Origin: Colwellia sp. M166
GTDB taxonomy: Bacteria; Pseudomonadota; Gammaproteobacteria; Enterobacterales; Alteromonadaceae
Direction of reading: 5' to 3'
DNA: 64,000 nucleotides
Assembly: GCF_024585285.1 (NCBI RefSeq)
Contig: NZ_CP040755.1
Coordinates: forward strand, 1,364,001-1,428,000
In this document: in pieces, positions 37,801 to 45,407 of the stretch
How the letters are laid out: every line of letters begins with the position of its first letter
Position numbering within the stretch: position 1 is the stretch's first letter
Position numbers and translations under genes: made by a program
The notes under the pieces: model-generated
Databases searched by the model: none
Seen by the model: the letters and a program-made list of their open reading frames with translations, nothing else
What the model was told of the DNA's origin: nothing

Positions 37801-38108
37801 TGGCTAATGGCTACTAATGTTTGGTTTACAGATGAATACAAACCCACCCAGTTAAATTCGAACGGGCCCGTTACGCTGTCGAGCACGGTTGAGTAAACAA
37901 CTACGTTGTCGTTAATTCGGCCTGTTTGTTGCACATTTTGTTGATGCACAATAGCGTTAGTTGGAATGCCTTCGTTACGATCAATTGCGGCGGCTGGGTC
38001 TTGCCCTGCTACGTTGGCAAAAATAAAGGTATCAATATCTAGCTGCTGGTTTGCTTGTGCTTTAGTTGCAAATAACTTTTCGCCTGCAAGGGTTATAACT
38101 TGTGCCAT
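34845..38108 (-). CDS. Tail fibre with collar domain, duplicated beta modules and SGNH-hydrolase-like C-terminus
   Basis: 1087 residues. Residues 1-150 match the tail-collar fibre N-terminus (ITLAGEKLFATKAQANQQLDIDTFIFANVAG) that attaches to the baseplate. A coiled coil spans about 285-345. Two related beta-sandwich modules follow, about 440-590 and 625-765, each with a SW(L/I) ... FTP, then VTVTFDPAYY / VSLSFDPAEYY and an NYRV / NFRI end. From about 835 an SGNH/GDSL-type esterase is recognisable: FGNS with Ser840 as nucleophile, QLGDN at 916-920 and HPSDYG with His1059. The aspartate normally three residues before that histidine is absent (GGVASH). A fibre that removes acetyl or acyl groups from surface sugars is the likely function. 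Confidence 0.75.
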   Translation of the reverse strand: MAQVITLAGEKLFATKAQANQQLDIDTFIFANVAGQDPAAAIDRNEGIPTNAIVHQQNVQQTGRINDNVVVYSTVLDSVTGPFEFNWVGLYSSVNQTLVAISHVPTVAKTITAPGSAGNTLNRNFGIEYSGIADLAGISVSPETWQLDFTARLSGMDELTRNLAKDLNGTDSFIDNGFKVESRKTENSFSVLAGVGYVNGLRVELEEMVILTASTYPQNIYVDAYFDGDDSSAWKPKHGLRIVSDELTNYIDETGKQHYLVKIAEVTSTDEIKDLRNLFNDFALIRTDITTLQNDLEIEKLKVTTNKNNIEAEKEKIRANENSISEIGLNLGSVKSTVITHGNDIAGLKTNQQSGVLVFQNYALLDAYTPVDATEQKASYKVVNDPNRSLNGYYYWVSDNTYAKDASIIKNELDLSNTSDPVSGSAVLGFSGKQVRRLSLADIQTDSVNLLSTVENSGAGSRADIDILNDSFTYRKENANYSWLTMDAFTPDVTKVVNINFYAEVDNDLAFPTVNGVKVILTDENSFSGNFQVELMVLVESGKVSLSFDPAEYYNQYGTTQFRIIFNNSPMQAGDYVQAKIMNYRVTQDVTKAPFDNLDGNTSKELFESVDRNFSNGVNLSRVSNGDITTLSDIETLTENGPMTELDIANNSFVYTKTGVGNSWIVTNKFTPSGSNIVTIKFDVVFSNIDSYKGLQLVVAGGTRATDYYNMIGTPITEDGSVTVTFDPAYYTVYHGLTSFYVWINNQTGQTSTETVRATISNFRIYEANGAVSGTYIDGDNAKQLFEATDSAIGNIDQKVGRTPTVTAADGKKYEIGATTTGEIKLLPMVPTKAAYFGNSLISGFGDKFAMASSAITNGYYQLINNYILTLNPQFTATGQSASVIENIASPEHVAANVQLYVTDKLDGDETLVVVQLGDNVSAGAIDNWPFMCLSILQAIRGKCPNARVFWMGMWYGGSVKYDAIIAACEATGSTFVNIGALRNISGSMASIGDLINRGSETRVLENVTSVTENSPTEIVFDMAGRTITMPVSSYSLSGSTLTYTGNYYVITTGGVASHPSDYGFRLIANKFLLESQITTNEAIYSN

Positions 38109-38111
38109 GGT

Positions 38112-38738
38112 TTAGTACTCCTGTTTAACATTTGCGACGGTAAATTCAGCATGGCTGTCCATCGTCATAAATCGGGTTGCTGGTAATAAATTGGTGTTAA
38201 TTGTGGCAACGGTGTAATCGCTGTCGCCATCAAAGTTTTTTGGTGGTGCTGCTAATGGTTGTTTTGCAATAGTTACGTATTCATAGCGTCTAGTTGTGCG
38301 CCCGTATTGGCGGCACAGCGCATTTATTAAATTTTGCCTTGCGCCTAGGTCCGTATCTAATAACTGCAGGCTCACTACATCCCAATCAACGGTGCTTATT
38401 CGCTCGTCAATTGTTATCCACGGCATGCCAAGCTTTTCAAACATATCAAGCCAGCCGTTTTTGCTGCCTGCACCTTTAGCAAATGGCAGGGCGTATTTAA
38501 CGCGGGTGCGGTACATTAGCTCAGTTTCGTTGGGTATTTGGCTAATGTCGCGTTCCCATGCGAGTAGGTGCACTAGTGCTAGTTCGGCGGTCATGGGGTC
38601 AAGCTGTTTAGCTGGCCATGCCAGCATGTCGGCGAAACGCTGCCAAAAAAGCACGCTGCCTTGGCGTAATTTGTCTAGTTCACTGGCAGGCTTTGCCAAC
38701 CAGTAGGGCATTTTTGTAATATTTTGCCAGTCGATCAT
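38112..38738 (-). CDS. Phage tail protein I (gpI-like)
   Basis: 208 residues matching the P2 gpI family, a baseplate component that joins the fibre to the baseplate. The signature is the aligned start (LAKPASELDKLRQGSVLFWQRFADMLAWPAKQLDPMTAE) and LALVHLLAWERDISQIPNETE, which corresponds to the conserved 'LAxxWRVDxWD' block of gpI. It overlaps the baseplate J gene by one base and is followed three bases later by the fibre, the P2 order J-I-fibre. Confidence 0.75.
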   Translation of the reverse strand: MIDWQNITKMPYWLAKPASELDKLRQGSVLFWQRFADMLAWPAKQLDPMTAELALVHLLAWERDISQIPNETELMYRTRVKYALPFAKGAGSKNGWLDMFEKLGMPWITIDERISTVDWDVVSLQLLDTDLGARQNLINALCRQYGRTTRRYEYVTIAKQPLAAPPKNFDGDSDYTVATINTNLLPATRFMTMDSHAEFTVANVKQEY

Positions 38739-39931
38739 TAGGCGTTACCGTCCGTAATGGTTAAGGTATTAATGCGCGGTACGCTGTTGGCGCTTGTAAT
38801 ATCGCCTTGTGCCCAGTTTATTGAGTCGATACCGCTAAATTCGCGGTGTAGTTCTTGGCTTAATCGGCTGAAACTAAAACGGCTGTTTGGCGTGGTTTTG
38901 GTGGCGGTGTAGTTGTTGTTTTTACGAAACGCGCAGCGGATAAAGTCGTCAATATTGGCGAGTAGCGCGGTGACTTCTTCCGCTAATAAGTAGTTATGCG
39001 GGTAAATGGTTACGCCAAGGGTTTCGCTTGTGCTTGGCATGGCTAATACTTGTAAGTCGTCGCCGTGGCCGTGGTAGCCTTTCGCCATAACATAGTCGTT
39101 TAAGTCGCTGAGTAATTGCGCGGCGGGTTCGCCAATGTCTAACAATATAAACGCATTTGCTGTGCCGGGGCCGCGTGGCGCGTCGTGTTCAAAATAAACA
39201 TTGTCGGTATTTAAGCCGCTTTGCTCGGTTAATATGGCGCGGTAAACCGCGTCAATGTGCCAAGGCGCTGCAGCGGTAAAAGCGTTGCGCGTTCTTAGCT
39301 TTAGTTCGTCGTTGGTTTCGGCATTAGCGCCTAGCGTTGTTAACCAGTCAGCGTCGTTATTTACGCTACCAATGCCCGTAACTGCTGATGGTAAGATATG
39401 GTAATATCCTGCGCCTAAATTATAATCTTCTCCGTCAAATTCTGCGGTTACGGGTACGTTAATGCTTAACTGGTTTTCGGGCAGTATTACGTCGTTATTT
39501 GTGATCACTCGGTACACTTGGCCGTTTATTTCGTCGGTTTGTATTACGGTGCCAGCGGCAATTAATAAGCTTGGTCCTGTACTTGCCGCGCGATAAAAAA
39601 CAACATGGCCTTGGGCGGCTTGTTCGCTTTTTCGGGTAATGTCATGCTCCCACGCCTTTGCTTCAATAAAGGCGCTGTCGGTCGCGGTTTGTAAAAACAG
39701 GTTTGGCAACATAGTGTCGATTAAGACTTTGTTTACTATCCAGTTTGCAGGCTTGGCAACAATGGCAGTAATTAATCGCCAAAACGGTGAAAATGGCGAG
39801 TCGTTAGCAATAATGCTGCCCGCGGTTTCAACGTCGTTTTTAAATAGGTCTTTCCACCCTTGTTCTGTTGTGGGTATGCCTGCGTTTTCAACAATGCTTT
39901 TAAAGTCAATGTTTGGGTTTTCTAATGCCAT
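38738..39931 (-). CDS. Baseplate J-like protein
   Basis: 397 residues of the gpJ/gp47 family, which builds the wedge of the contractile tail baseplate. The central family block is present: AAGTVIQTDEINGQVYRV followed by VPVTAEFDGEDYNLGAGYYHI and GIGSVNNDADWLTTLGANAETNDELKLRTRNAF. The sequence ANPVxGGxDxEsDEeLRxR of the family is recognisable in the last part. It lies between the DUF2590 gene (one-base gap) and gpI. Confidence 0.85.
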   Translation of the reverse strand: MALENPNIDFKSIVENAGIPTTEQGWKDLFKNDVETAGSIIANDSPFSPFWRLITAIVAKPANWIVNKVLIDTMLPNLFLQTATDSAFIEAKAWEHDITRKSEQAAQGHVVFYRAASTGPSLLIAAGTVIQTDEINGQVYRVITNNDVILPENQLSINVPVTAEFDGEDYNLGAGYYHILPSAVTGIGSVNNDADWLTTLGANAETNDELKLRTRNAFTAAAPWHIDAVYRAILTEQSGLNTDNVYFEHDAPRGPGTANAFILLDIGEPAAQLLSDLNDYVMAKGYHGHGDDLQVLAMPSTSETLGVTIYPHNYLLAEEVTALLANIDDFIRCAFRKNNNYTATKTTPNSRFSFSRLSQELHREFSGIDSINWAQGDITSANSVPRINTLTITDGNA

Positions 39932-39932
39932 G

Positions 39933-40262
39933 TTATGCGCCTACTAATGTGTTAATTGTGCCAAATTCAATGGTTTGTGCGCTTACCCACCATTCGCCCT
40001 TTTTAATGTCGTTTTGTTGCACGGTTACTGTGCCTGGCATAATGCGCAAATCGTCTTCAACCAATAATTTAATACGGGTTTGGGTGTCGGCGCCTACGCC
40101 TGTGCCACGGTCGCTAACTAATAGTTTCGCTAAGCCTGATTCTATAATCGCGTGCACTATGTCTTGCGCTATGGCGTTGCGGTCGGTTAAGTAGGTTGGG
40201 TTTTTTCCTGCGTCTAGCATGACATCGCCGTTTTCAATATGTAAATCCATATAAATTGCCAT
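39933..40262 (-). CDS. DUF2590 family baseplate protein (gpW/gp25 position)
   Basis: 109 residues. The sequence DLHIENGDVMLDAGKNPTYLTDRNAIAQDIVHAIIESG resembles the DUF2590 family found in HP1/K139-like phages, which takes the place of the gp25-like wedge protein gpW. The repeated DRNAIAQDIVHAI helix and the GTGVGADTQTRIK segment support this. It lies directly before baseplate J and its ATG overlaps the end of the tape-measure gene. Confidence 0.72.
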   Translation of the reverse strand: MAIYMDLHIENGDVMLDAGKNPTYLTDRNAIAQDIVHAIIESGLAKLLVSDRGTGVGADTQTRIKLLVEDDLRIMPGTVTVQQNDIKKGEWWVSAQTIEFGTINTLVGA

Positions 40263-42010
40263 TAGCCGTGCATCTCCACAAAGTTCATAAAGTTGGTTTC
40301 ACCTTTGGCTGGGTAAACATTAACGTTGCCAATTGATGTTGATTTTTGTTGATTCGCGTTTGATATTTGCTGAGTTATGCCGCCGTTTTCTACACGTGAT
40401 TTAATTGGGGCAACCGCATCAACACTTGGAGCAATGGTACCTGATGAATTGAGATTGATATCTAAACCAGTAAACCCTGCAACCTGATCAATTACCCACA
40501 TAACCCCATTTAAAAAACCTTTTAATAACGTTAACGCCGCTTTTAATGGAAACAGTAGAAAATCTATCCAACCAACATCACCCATTGACGCTTTTAGGTC
40601 GTCCCAGTAATAAATTAAGCCAGCAACGGCAGCTACCGCCAAGGCGATACCCGCGACAATTAGGCCAATTGGGTTGGCAAACATGGCTATATTTACGGCA
40701 AGTAATACTGACCGTAAACCTGACAGTCCAAGTGTTAATGCGGCGGTAATGCCTGACCATGACATGGCGGCAACGCCCCACGCTACCATTGCCATTTTGC
40801 TTGCGCCCATCACTAAGGTGAATAACCCCCCTGCTGCAATCATGGCGATAATAGCAACGGTGGTATAACCAATGAATTTAGTAAGATTTGGAAATGTTTT
40901 TGTAAACCACACCACGTCACTTCCAACACTAGACAGCCAACTAGCAAAGCTATTGAACATGGGTAGAATAGCCATTCCGAAAGTACGTTTTATTGCTGTC
41001 CAGCTTTGGCTTAATCGCTCGCTTTGGTCAGTCATGGCGGCGGCCATTTTTTCGGCTTGTTCCATGCCTTTTACTTTGCCTAAATCTTTTATTGAACCGT
41101 TTAAACCGTCGATGTCGTTCATTAATAACTTAACGGTGGAAACGGCCTCTTTGGATCCGAACGCTTTAGTTAGCTCGTCACTTTCGGCCACTTCTAAGGT
41201 GTCGCCGTATTTGCCTTTTATTTTTTCTAATATGTTTACCATGGGCAGCATTCGTCCTGCGCTGTCGGTAAAGGTTAAGCCGAGGGCGTTTTGTGCTTTA
41301 CCCACTCCGGCTAAAAAGGCTCTGTATTTTGTGCCTGCTTCACTGCCTGAATATGTGGATTGCAATGTGCCTAATATTGCCATTTGTTCGTTCATGCCAA
41401 TGCCAGCGCTTGTGGCCTCTGCGCCAATAGCAGTAAATGCACCTGACATACCCGCACCGGTAGTTCTGAACATTTCTACGGCGGTTGATGTCATACCCGT
41501 TACTTGTTCAACCCAGTTGGTTTTGCCCATACCAATGGCTTGGTTTTTAAAGATGCCATACATAACCCCCATATAGCTTGTAATCGTGTCGGCGTCGGCT
41601 TTGGTGGCGGCGGCTAATACGTTGCTTGATAACGTAAAGGCGGATAAATCAGCGTCGGATAAACCGCTAATGGCTGATTGTATGTCATAACTTGATCTAA
41701 CAAACTCGGTGGCCGATTTTCCATATTCAATTGAAAATAATGATGCGGTTTCAGCCAATTGTTTCAGGGCGCTTTCGCGCACACCTAAACTTTTTACTTC
41801 GCCTAGTGCGCGGTCCATTTCAATTGCAGGCATAAGCGCATTTTTTAAGGCGTAACCACTGGCCGCAATACCTGCAATACCCGACGCCATTTGCATGGTG
41901 CCTTGTTGGTAGTTAGACGTTAACCCGTTTAAGCCTTTGGTTATTTTGGCAATAGGCTTAGTTATTTGGTCAATCAGTCCAACGGTAAACATTAATTGCT
42001 TTGGTAGCAT
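40262..42010 (-). CDS. Tail tape measure protein
   Basis: 582 residues. The N-terminal half contains the TP901-type core: LIDQITKPIAKITKGLNGL, GIAASGYALKNALMPAIEMDRALGEVKSLG and NEQMAILGTLQSTYSGSEAGTKYRAFL. Several hydrophobic segments (about 355-475) are expected, as tape measures insert into the membrane during DNA ejection. It is short for the family, which fits a short contractile tail. It lies directly after the tail assembly chaperone pair, as always in such phages. Confidence 0.88.
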   Translation of the reverse strand: MLPKQLMFTVGLIDQITKPIAKITKGLNGLTSNYQQGTMQMASGIAGIAASGYALKNALMPAIEMDRALGEVKSLGVRESALKQLAETASLFSIEYGKSATEFVRSSYDIQSAISGLSDADLSAFTLSSNVLAAATKADADTITSYMGVMYGIFKNQAIGMGKTNWVEQVTGMTSTAVEMFRTTGAGMSGAFTAIGAEATSAGIGMNEQMAILGTLQSTYSGSEAGTKYRAFLAGVGKAQNALGLTFTDSAGRMLPMVNILEKIKGKYGDTLEVAESDELTKAFGSKEAVSTVKLLMNDIDGLNGSIKDLGKVKGMEQAEKMAAAMTDQSERLSQSWTAIKRTFGMAILPMFNSFASWLSSVGSDVVWFTKTFPNLTKFIGYTTVAIIAMIAAGGLFTLVMGASKMAMVAWGVAAMSWSGITAALTLGLSGLRSVLLAVNIAMFANPIGLIVAGIALAVAAVAGLIYYWDDLKASMGDVGWIDFLLFPLKAALTLLKGFLNGVMWVIDQVAGFTGLDINLNSSGTIAPSVDAVAPIKSRVENGGITQQISNANQQKSTSIGNVNVYPAKGETNFMNFVEMHG

Positions 42011-42049
42011 TCGTGGTTATCCTATTTCTATCGGTTTACTAGTTAAAAA

Positions 42050-42237
42050 CTAGCCCGAAAATGCCTTACTTACGGCGTTTACTACTATGTTTTCTAGGTC
42101 TTCTCGCTGTCTTTTCATTAACCATGCGGCTCTGGCTAGGCTGTGTTCGTCGTCGGCTTCGTGTGGTAGCAAGTGGCGGCGAATGGTTAGCAGTTGTTCA
42201 AAGCCGTTTTGTTCAATTGATTCGATCAGCGCTTCTA
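42050..42237 (-). CDS. Tail assembly chaperone, frameshift extension (gpE'/gpT-like)
   Basis: This frame has no start of its own. It begins where the preceding gene ends, one base back, and reads IEALIESIEQNGFEQLLTIRRHLL on to VVNAVSKAFSG and a TAG at 42050-42052. It is expected to be made only as a fusion to the gene at 42235-42501 by a -1 shift on the slippery run at 42238-42244. In P2 (E+E') and lambda (G-T) the fused form binds tape measure and tail tube protein during assembly. About 63 added residues, including a helical, acidic middle. Confidence 0.8.
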
Positions 42238-42501
42238 TTTTTTTACGGTAATTTCCAAAATGGGCGAAAATTCAGCTTTTAACGTGCCTGCTATCTGCAG
42301 TTCTGTGCCTGGCGAATCTTCCAGTAATTTTTTAAAGTCGTCTTTTTGGTTTGCGTCAATAGTGCGCATGCAAAAGTTATGGGCTGCGGCGGTCATTGAC
42401 TCACCACGCGCGGCGCTGTCAACAAAGGCGCTGTGGTCTTGTACGGCAATGCTAAAATTAAAGTCGGTGCCTGCAATGGTTAATGTAATTTTGTTTTTCA
42501 T
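42235..42501 (-). CDS. Tail assembly chaperone, short form (gpE/gpG-like)
   Basis: 88 residues: KNKITLTIAGTDFNFSIAVQDHSAFVDSAARGESMTAAAHNFCMRTID is the pattern of the putative phage tail assembly chaperone family (gpE of P2-like phages). It ends in VKK followed by TAG, and the run of seven A on the mRNA (T at 42238-42244) at its end is a classical -1 frameshift site, A AAA AAA. GAGGG precedes the ATG. It lies right before the tape measure gene. Confidence 0.85.
   Translation of the reverse strand: MKNKITLTIAGTDFNFSIAVQDHSAFVDSAARGESMTAAAHNFCMRTIDANQKDDFKKLLEDSPGTELQIAGTLKAEFSPILEITVKK
42238..42244 (-). promoter_or_regulatory. Slippery heptamer A AAA AAA for -1 frameshifting
   Basis: Frame 0 reads GTA AAA AAA TAG. 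A -1 slip on the heptamer changes the continuation to ATA GAA GCG, which stays open for about 60 codons to 42050. Position just before the stop codon and before a tape-measure gene is exactly as in known tail chaperone frameshifts. Confidence 0.82.
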
Positions 42502-42541
42502 GTGTTTACCCTCGATAGTGTTACGTGTTGTTAAATTTTTT

Positions 42542-42784
42542 TTATTTGCTTTCTAATAATCGGTCTAACTTGGCGTTTATTTTGTCAAACTGCTTCATGC
42601 TGCGGGTTTGATCTTCTTCGCGTATTTTTTGTAAATGCAATATTTCAACACTGTTTAAATCAACGCGTTTATCAATGCCCGAAATAAACCAAAACCCGCT
42701 AATAGTGACAATGGCCGTTGATATAATGTGCGTAAGGTTTACTTCTTTTTTTAAGTGCCATTCGCTTGGATTTTTATCGCTCAT
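42542..42784 (-). CDS. Small single-span membrane protein of the lysis region
   Basis: 80 residues: a hydrophilic N-terminus (MSDKNPSEWHLKKEV), one membrane segment (about 20-38, ISTAIVTISGFWFISGI), and a charged helical C-terminus with heptad-like spacing (VEILHLQKIREEDQTRSMKQFDKINAKLDRLLESK). Its ATG overlaps the stop of the holin gene (TAATG), so I start it at 42784 rather than at the upstream in-frame codon at 42922. The layout could suit a spanin-like or holin-partner protein, but I see no lipobox or other defining motif, so the function is open. Confidence 0.65.
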   Translation of the reverse strand: MSDKNPSEWHLKKEVNLTHIISTAIVTISGFWFISGIDKRVDLNSVEILHLQKIREEDQTRSMKQFDKINAKLDRLLESK

Positions 42785-43200
42785 TATTTGGCTACGCCTT
42801 TTATTTTTTCCACGGTGCGCAAACTGGCTAAGCCAAGCAACATGCCGACAAGTTCCATAATATTGTCGCCGGTAAACGGAAACGCTAAAATAACGTCTTG
42901 CGCCAAACACGCTTGCGCCCAAATAAATGCACCAATGGCAAATTTAACCGGAAAAAACACAAACAAGCCTAGCGCGGCAACCCAAAGCAATGCAGGCCGA
43001 CCACCAGCAACAAAACTGCTGCGGTGATTCGCGGCGGCAACATTGGCAAGGGCTTGCATTAATAACGGCTTTTGCTTTATTTCGGCTAAGTCGTTTTGTA
43101 ATTGGCCGCGTTCTTCGTCTGACGTAAACAGCGCGTCGCCTGCTTTGCCGATGGCTTCAATTGGGTTACCAGTGCCTATTATTTTGCTAAACCAGCCCAT
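42784..43200 (-). CDS. Phage holin, 3TM family
   Basis: 138 residues of the Holin_3TMs type. The N-terminal GWFSKIIGTGNPIEAIGKAGDALFTSDEERGQ stretch, common to the family, is amphipathic; LWVAALGLFVFFPVKFAIGAFIW and NIMELVGMLLGLASLRTVEKI are the membrane segments. The conserved NHRSSFVAGGRPALLW motif lies before the first. It permeabilises the inner membrane so that the endolysin, encoded 10 bases upstream in the operon, can reach the wall. Confidence 0.85.
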   Translation of the reverse strand: MGWFSKIIGTGNPIEAIGKAGDALFTSDEERGQLQNDLAEIKQKPLLMQALANVAAANHRSSFVAGGRPALLWVAALGLFVFFPVKFAIGAFIWAQACLAQDVILAFPFTGDNIMELVGMLLGLASLRTVEKIKGVAK

Positions 43201-43210
43201 GTTATTGCCC

Positions 43211-43759
43211 TTATAAATTTACGATGCGTTTTAACCAACCGTATTGGTAGCGCTCTTGCGTTTGGTCTTTTAGTGCAATGTCTATACAAAAACTAATGCG
43301 CTTGCTTTTAATGGCTTGAAATAACACCACTAACCCTTGTTTTTGGCGGTGCTGATAAAACAGCTTTAACGCTTCAAGGGTTTTACTGCCAACAATACCG
43401 TCGGCGGTTAAATCGCTATAAAGCGTTTGTTGCTGATTAAGCACGTTAAGCACTTGTTGCAGGGTTTTGCCTGCTTTGGTGATCCCCGAATGTACGCCAA
43501 AGTCGAACAGCTGCACGGCCAAGTCGTCGTGGTAACTAGCGATATGGTCAAGCTTTAGCGGTTGCCAATAGCGTTTTTCGTAAAGTGCAAAGGCCACGTT
43601 AAACGACAAGTCTGCCATGGGGCCGGTGTAACCATTTTCTCGCGCTACCGCTTTGGTAATGCCGTACATGGTTTCGCCGCCACGGTCGCTTGGGTCGTTA
43701 CTGTAACCACCCTCGGCGCGGATAACTTGTGCGATTAACGTTTGCTTTAAACTTTGCAT
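43211..43759 (-). CDS. Endolysin, glycoside hydrolase family 108
   Basis: 182 residues. The GH108 motif EGGYSNDPSDRGGETMYGITK at about residues 16-36 contains the catalytic glutamate (Glu16). A peptidoglycan-binding-like C-terminal part has the NxADGIVGSKTLEAL pattern (LTADGIVGSKTLEALK). No signal peptide is present, so export needs the holin next door. It degrades the host wall at the end of the lytic cycle. It is placed between tail tube and holin genes. Confidence 0.9.
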   Translation of the reverse strand: MQSLKQTLIAQVIRAEGGYSNDPSDRGGETMYGITKAVARENGYTGPMADLSFNVAFALYEKRYWQPLKLDHIASYHDDLAVQLFDFGVHSGITKAGKTLQQVLNVLNQQQTLYSDLTADGIVGSKTLEALKLFYQHRQKQGLVVLFQAIKSKRISFCIDIALKDQTQERYQYGWLKRIVNL

Positions 43760-43786
43760 TTTTACTTTTTCCTAGCTTTTGCTTTT

Positions 43787-44236
43787 TTACTGTTGGATGT
43801 TTTTGATTTCTTCTGGGCGCAAATATGGCACGCCGTTGATGTTGACAAAATCAGGGTCGGTTACGTCAAACGGTATTTTGAACATTGAGGCGCTGCCGCC
43901 TTTTTTGTCGATGTCTAAAATGTCGCTAAGCTTGATGCGGCAACCAAAGGCTTCAACTTTCATTTCGTCTTTTGCTGTTTTTGCATAAAATAAAATGTCA
44001 AAGGTTTTCATGCCGCGCCACGAACCGGCTTTTTTTGCCGCGTTTGAGATCAGTTTAAAGTTGCTGGCATTGACGGCAATTTCTCCACTTGCTGATACGT
44101 CGCCATCAACGTAACCGTCTGGCACTCCACTGGTTTGGCTGACGGCGCTGTTGTCGGTAATGTTTAGTGTTGCTGTGTCAACGTGGACCATGATGTCGCC
44201 CAAGTTAACGTTAAAATTCATTCCTGATAAACGCAT
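43787..44236 (-). CDS. Tail tube protein (DUF2597 family)
   Basis: 149 residues resembling the DUF2597 family of HP1/K139-like phages, which replaces the P2 FII tube protein. Family-like stretches: SGMNFNVNLGDIMVHVDTATLNITDNSAV, GVPDGYVDGDVSASGEIAVNASNFKLI and WRGMKTFDILFYAKTAKDEMKVEAFGCRIKLSDILDIDKKGG. AGGAG precedes the ATG. It comes directly after the sheath gene, the normal sheath-tube order of contractile tails. Confidence 0.75.
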   Translation of the reverse strand: MRLSGMNFNVNLGDIMVHVDTATLNITDNSAVSQTSGVPDGYVDGDVSASGEIAVNASNFKLISNAAKKAGSWRGMKTFDILFYAKTAKDEMKVEAFGCRIKLSDILDIDKKGGSASMFKIPFDVTDPDFVNINGVPYLRPEEIKNIQQ

Positions 44237-44239
44237 GGT

Positions 44240-45355
44240 TTATGCTCCTAACTCGTTAGATAAATCTAATAAAATGTTGACGGTAATTTCTTTCGGGCTG
44301 TTGTATGGGCGAACTACCATGTAGATCACTACGCTTTTGTTGCTGGTCCATTCAATTAAAATGTCACCCTCGACTGGTGGTTGTATTTCACCGGGGAACG
44401 GCGTGCCTAAAATGGTGGTGCTTTTGCTCATTTCGCGCAGTGGCTTCATAAAGTAGCTTTTGTTTAACTCGATGCTGTTCGGCGTTGAGTTAAGCGCACG
44501 ATTACCGACGCGGCGAATAGCTAACACGCGCACTTTGCGACTGGCTTTGTGTACGCTGCGTAAATGTTCAAAGTATTGATAATCGCCGCCGTTCGCGTCT
44601 AACGTGGTGGCGTCGCCCCAGTAAATACCCTCAAAATCGGCATACCATTGCGGCACACTTAAACGGTTGTTGGCTAAGGTTTCTAGTGTGGCAAGTGTTA
44701 GCGGTGCGGCTGCGCTATCGGTAGGCGCTGCGCCTAACCCTAAAACCGCGCCTGTTGCTACGCGCATTGGGCTGTCGGCAATGCTAACGCTGCTGTCGCA
44801 TAATCGGCCTGCTAATACGCCAATGTTGTTAGTGTGCAATTGCGGTACGGGTACAACCAATTCGGCGACAATGCCGTTTTGCAACGCAATGCTGGCCGTT
44901 TCATACTGTGACCATGTTTGTGTTGCGTCGTCGATACCTGGCAAGGCAATTAAGCCGGAAACAAAGCGGCCTAAACTGGCTTGTAATGCTTTTAGGTAGT
45001 CGTGCGTGGCGGTAAGCTCTGGCGCGGTGGTTTGCGGGTCACAAAATACTATGGTTTCAAAGCTTTGTACTTCGTTGGCGCGGTCGCATGCTTCAAATAG
45101 GTCTTCAACTGCGGCTAACGGGTAAACCGCTGCTGTCCAGTTTTGCCCTGCGTTAAGCTGCGCGGCAATTAATTGCGTGCGTAGGTCGCTATTGGCGAAT
45201 ACGTCGGTTAAGTCAGTTTGTGCACCTACGCTAAACAGTTGGCTTTCTTCATCAACATGGCCTGCTAAACCAATGAAAAGAAAATGACGTTCAACGGCGG
45301 CAATATCGCCCTGACCTAGATTTAAATTGTTTACTTGCACTTTGCCTAATGACAT
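44240..45355 (-). CDS. Tail sheath protein (DUF2586 family)
   Basis: 371 residues of the DUF2586 type, the sheath of HP1/K139-like phages. Typical are the start SLGKVQVNNLNLGQGDIAAVERHFLFIGLAG, the RVGNRALNSTPNSIELNKSYFMKPLREMSKS region and the end RPYNSPKEITVNILLDLSNE. The sheath contracts to drive the tube through the envelope. A GAGGAAAA site precedes the ATG. The gene is followed by the tube gene after 3 bases. Confidence 0.82.
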   Translation of the reverse strand: MSLGKVQVNNLNLGQGDIAAVERHFLFIGLAGHVDEESQLFSVGAQTDLTDVFANSDLRTQLIAAQLNAGQNWTAAVYPLAAVEDLFEACDRANEVQSFETIVFCDPQTTAPELTATHDYLKALQASLGRFVSGLIALPGIDDATQTWSQYETASIALQNGIVAELVVPVPQLHTNNIGVLAGRLCDSSVSIADSPMRVATGAVLGLGAAPTDSAAAPLTLATLETLANNRLSVPQWYADFEGIYWGDATTLDANGGDYQYFEHLRSVHKASRKVRVLAIRRVGNRALNSTPNSIELNKSYFMKPLREMSKSTTILGTPFPGEIQPPVEGDILIEWTSNKSVVIYMVVRPYNSPKEITVNILLDLSNELGA

Positions 45356-45407
45356 CGTTTTTTCCTCTTGGTTTGCTGTTTGGTTTTACTGTTCGTTAAT
45401 ACGTTTA

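Noticed and set aside
42542..42922. Longer 126-residue version of the small lysis-region membrane protein
   Set aside because: The extra N-terminus overlaps the holin gene; the ATG in the TAATG overlap at 42784 is the natural start.
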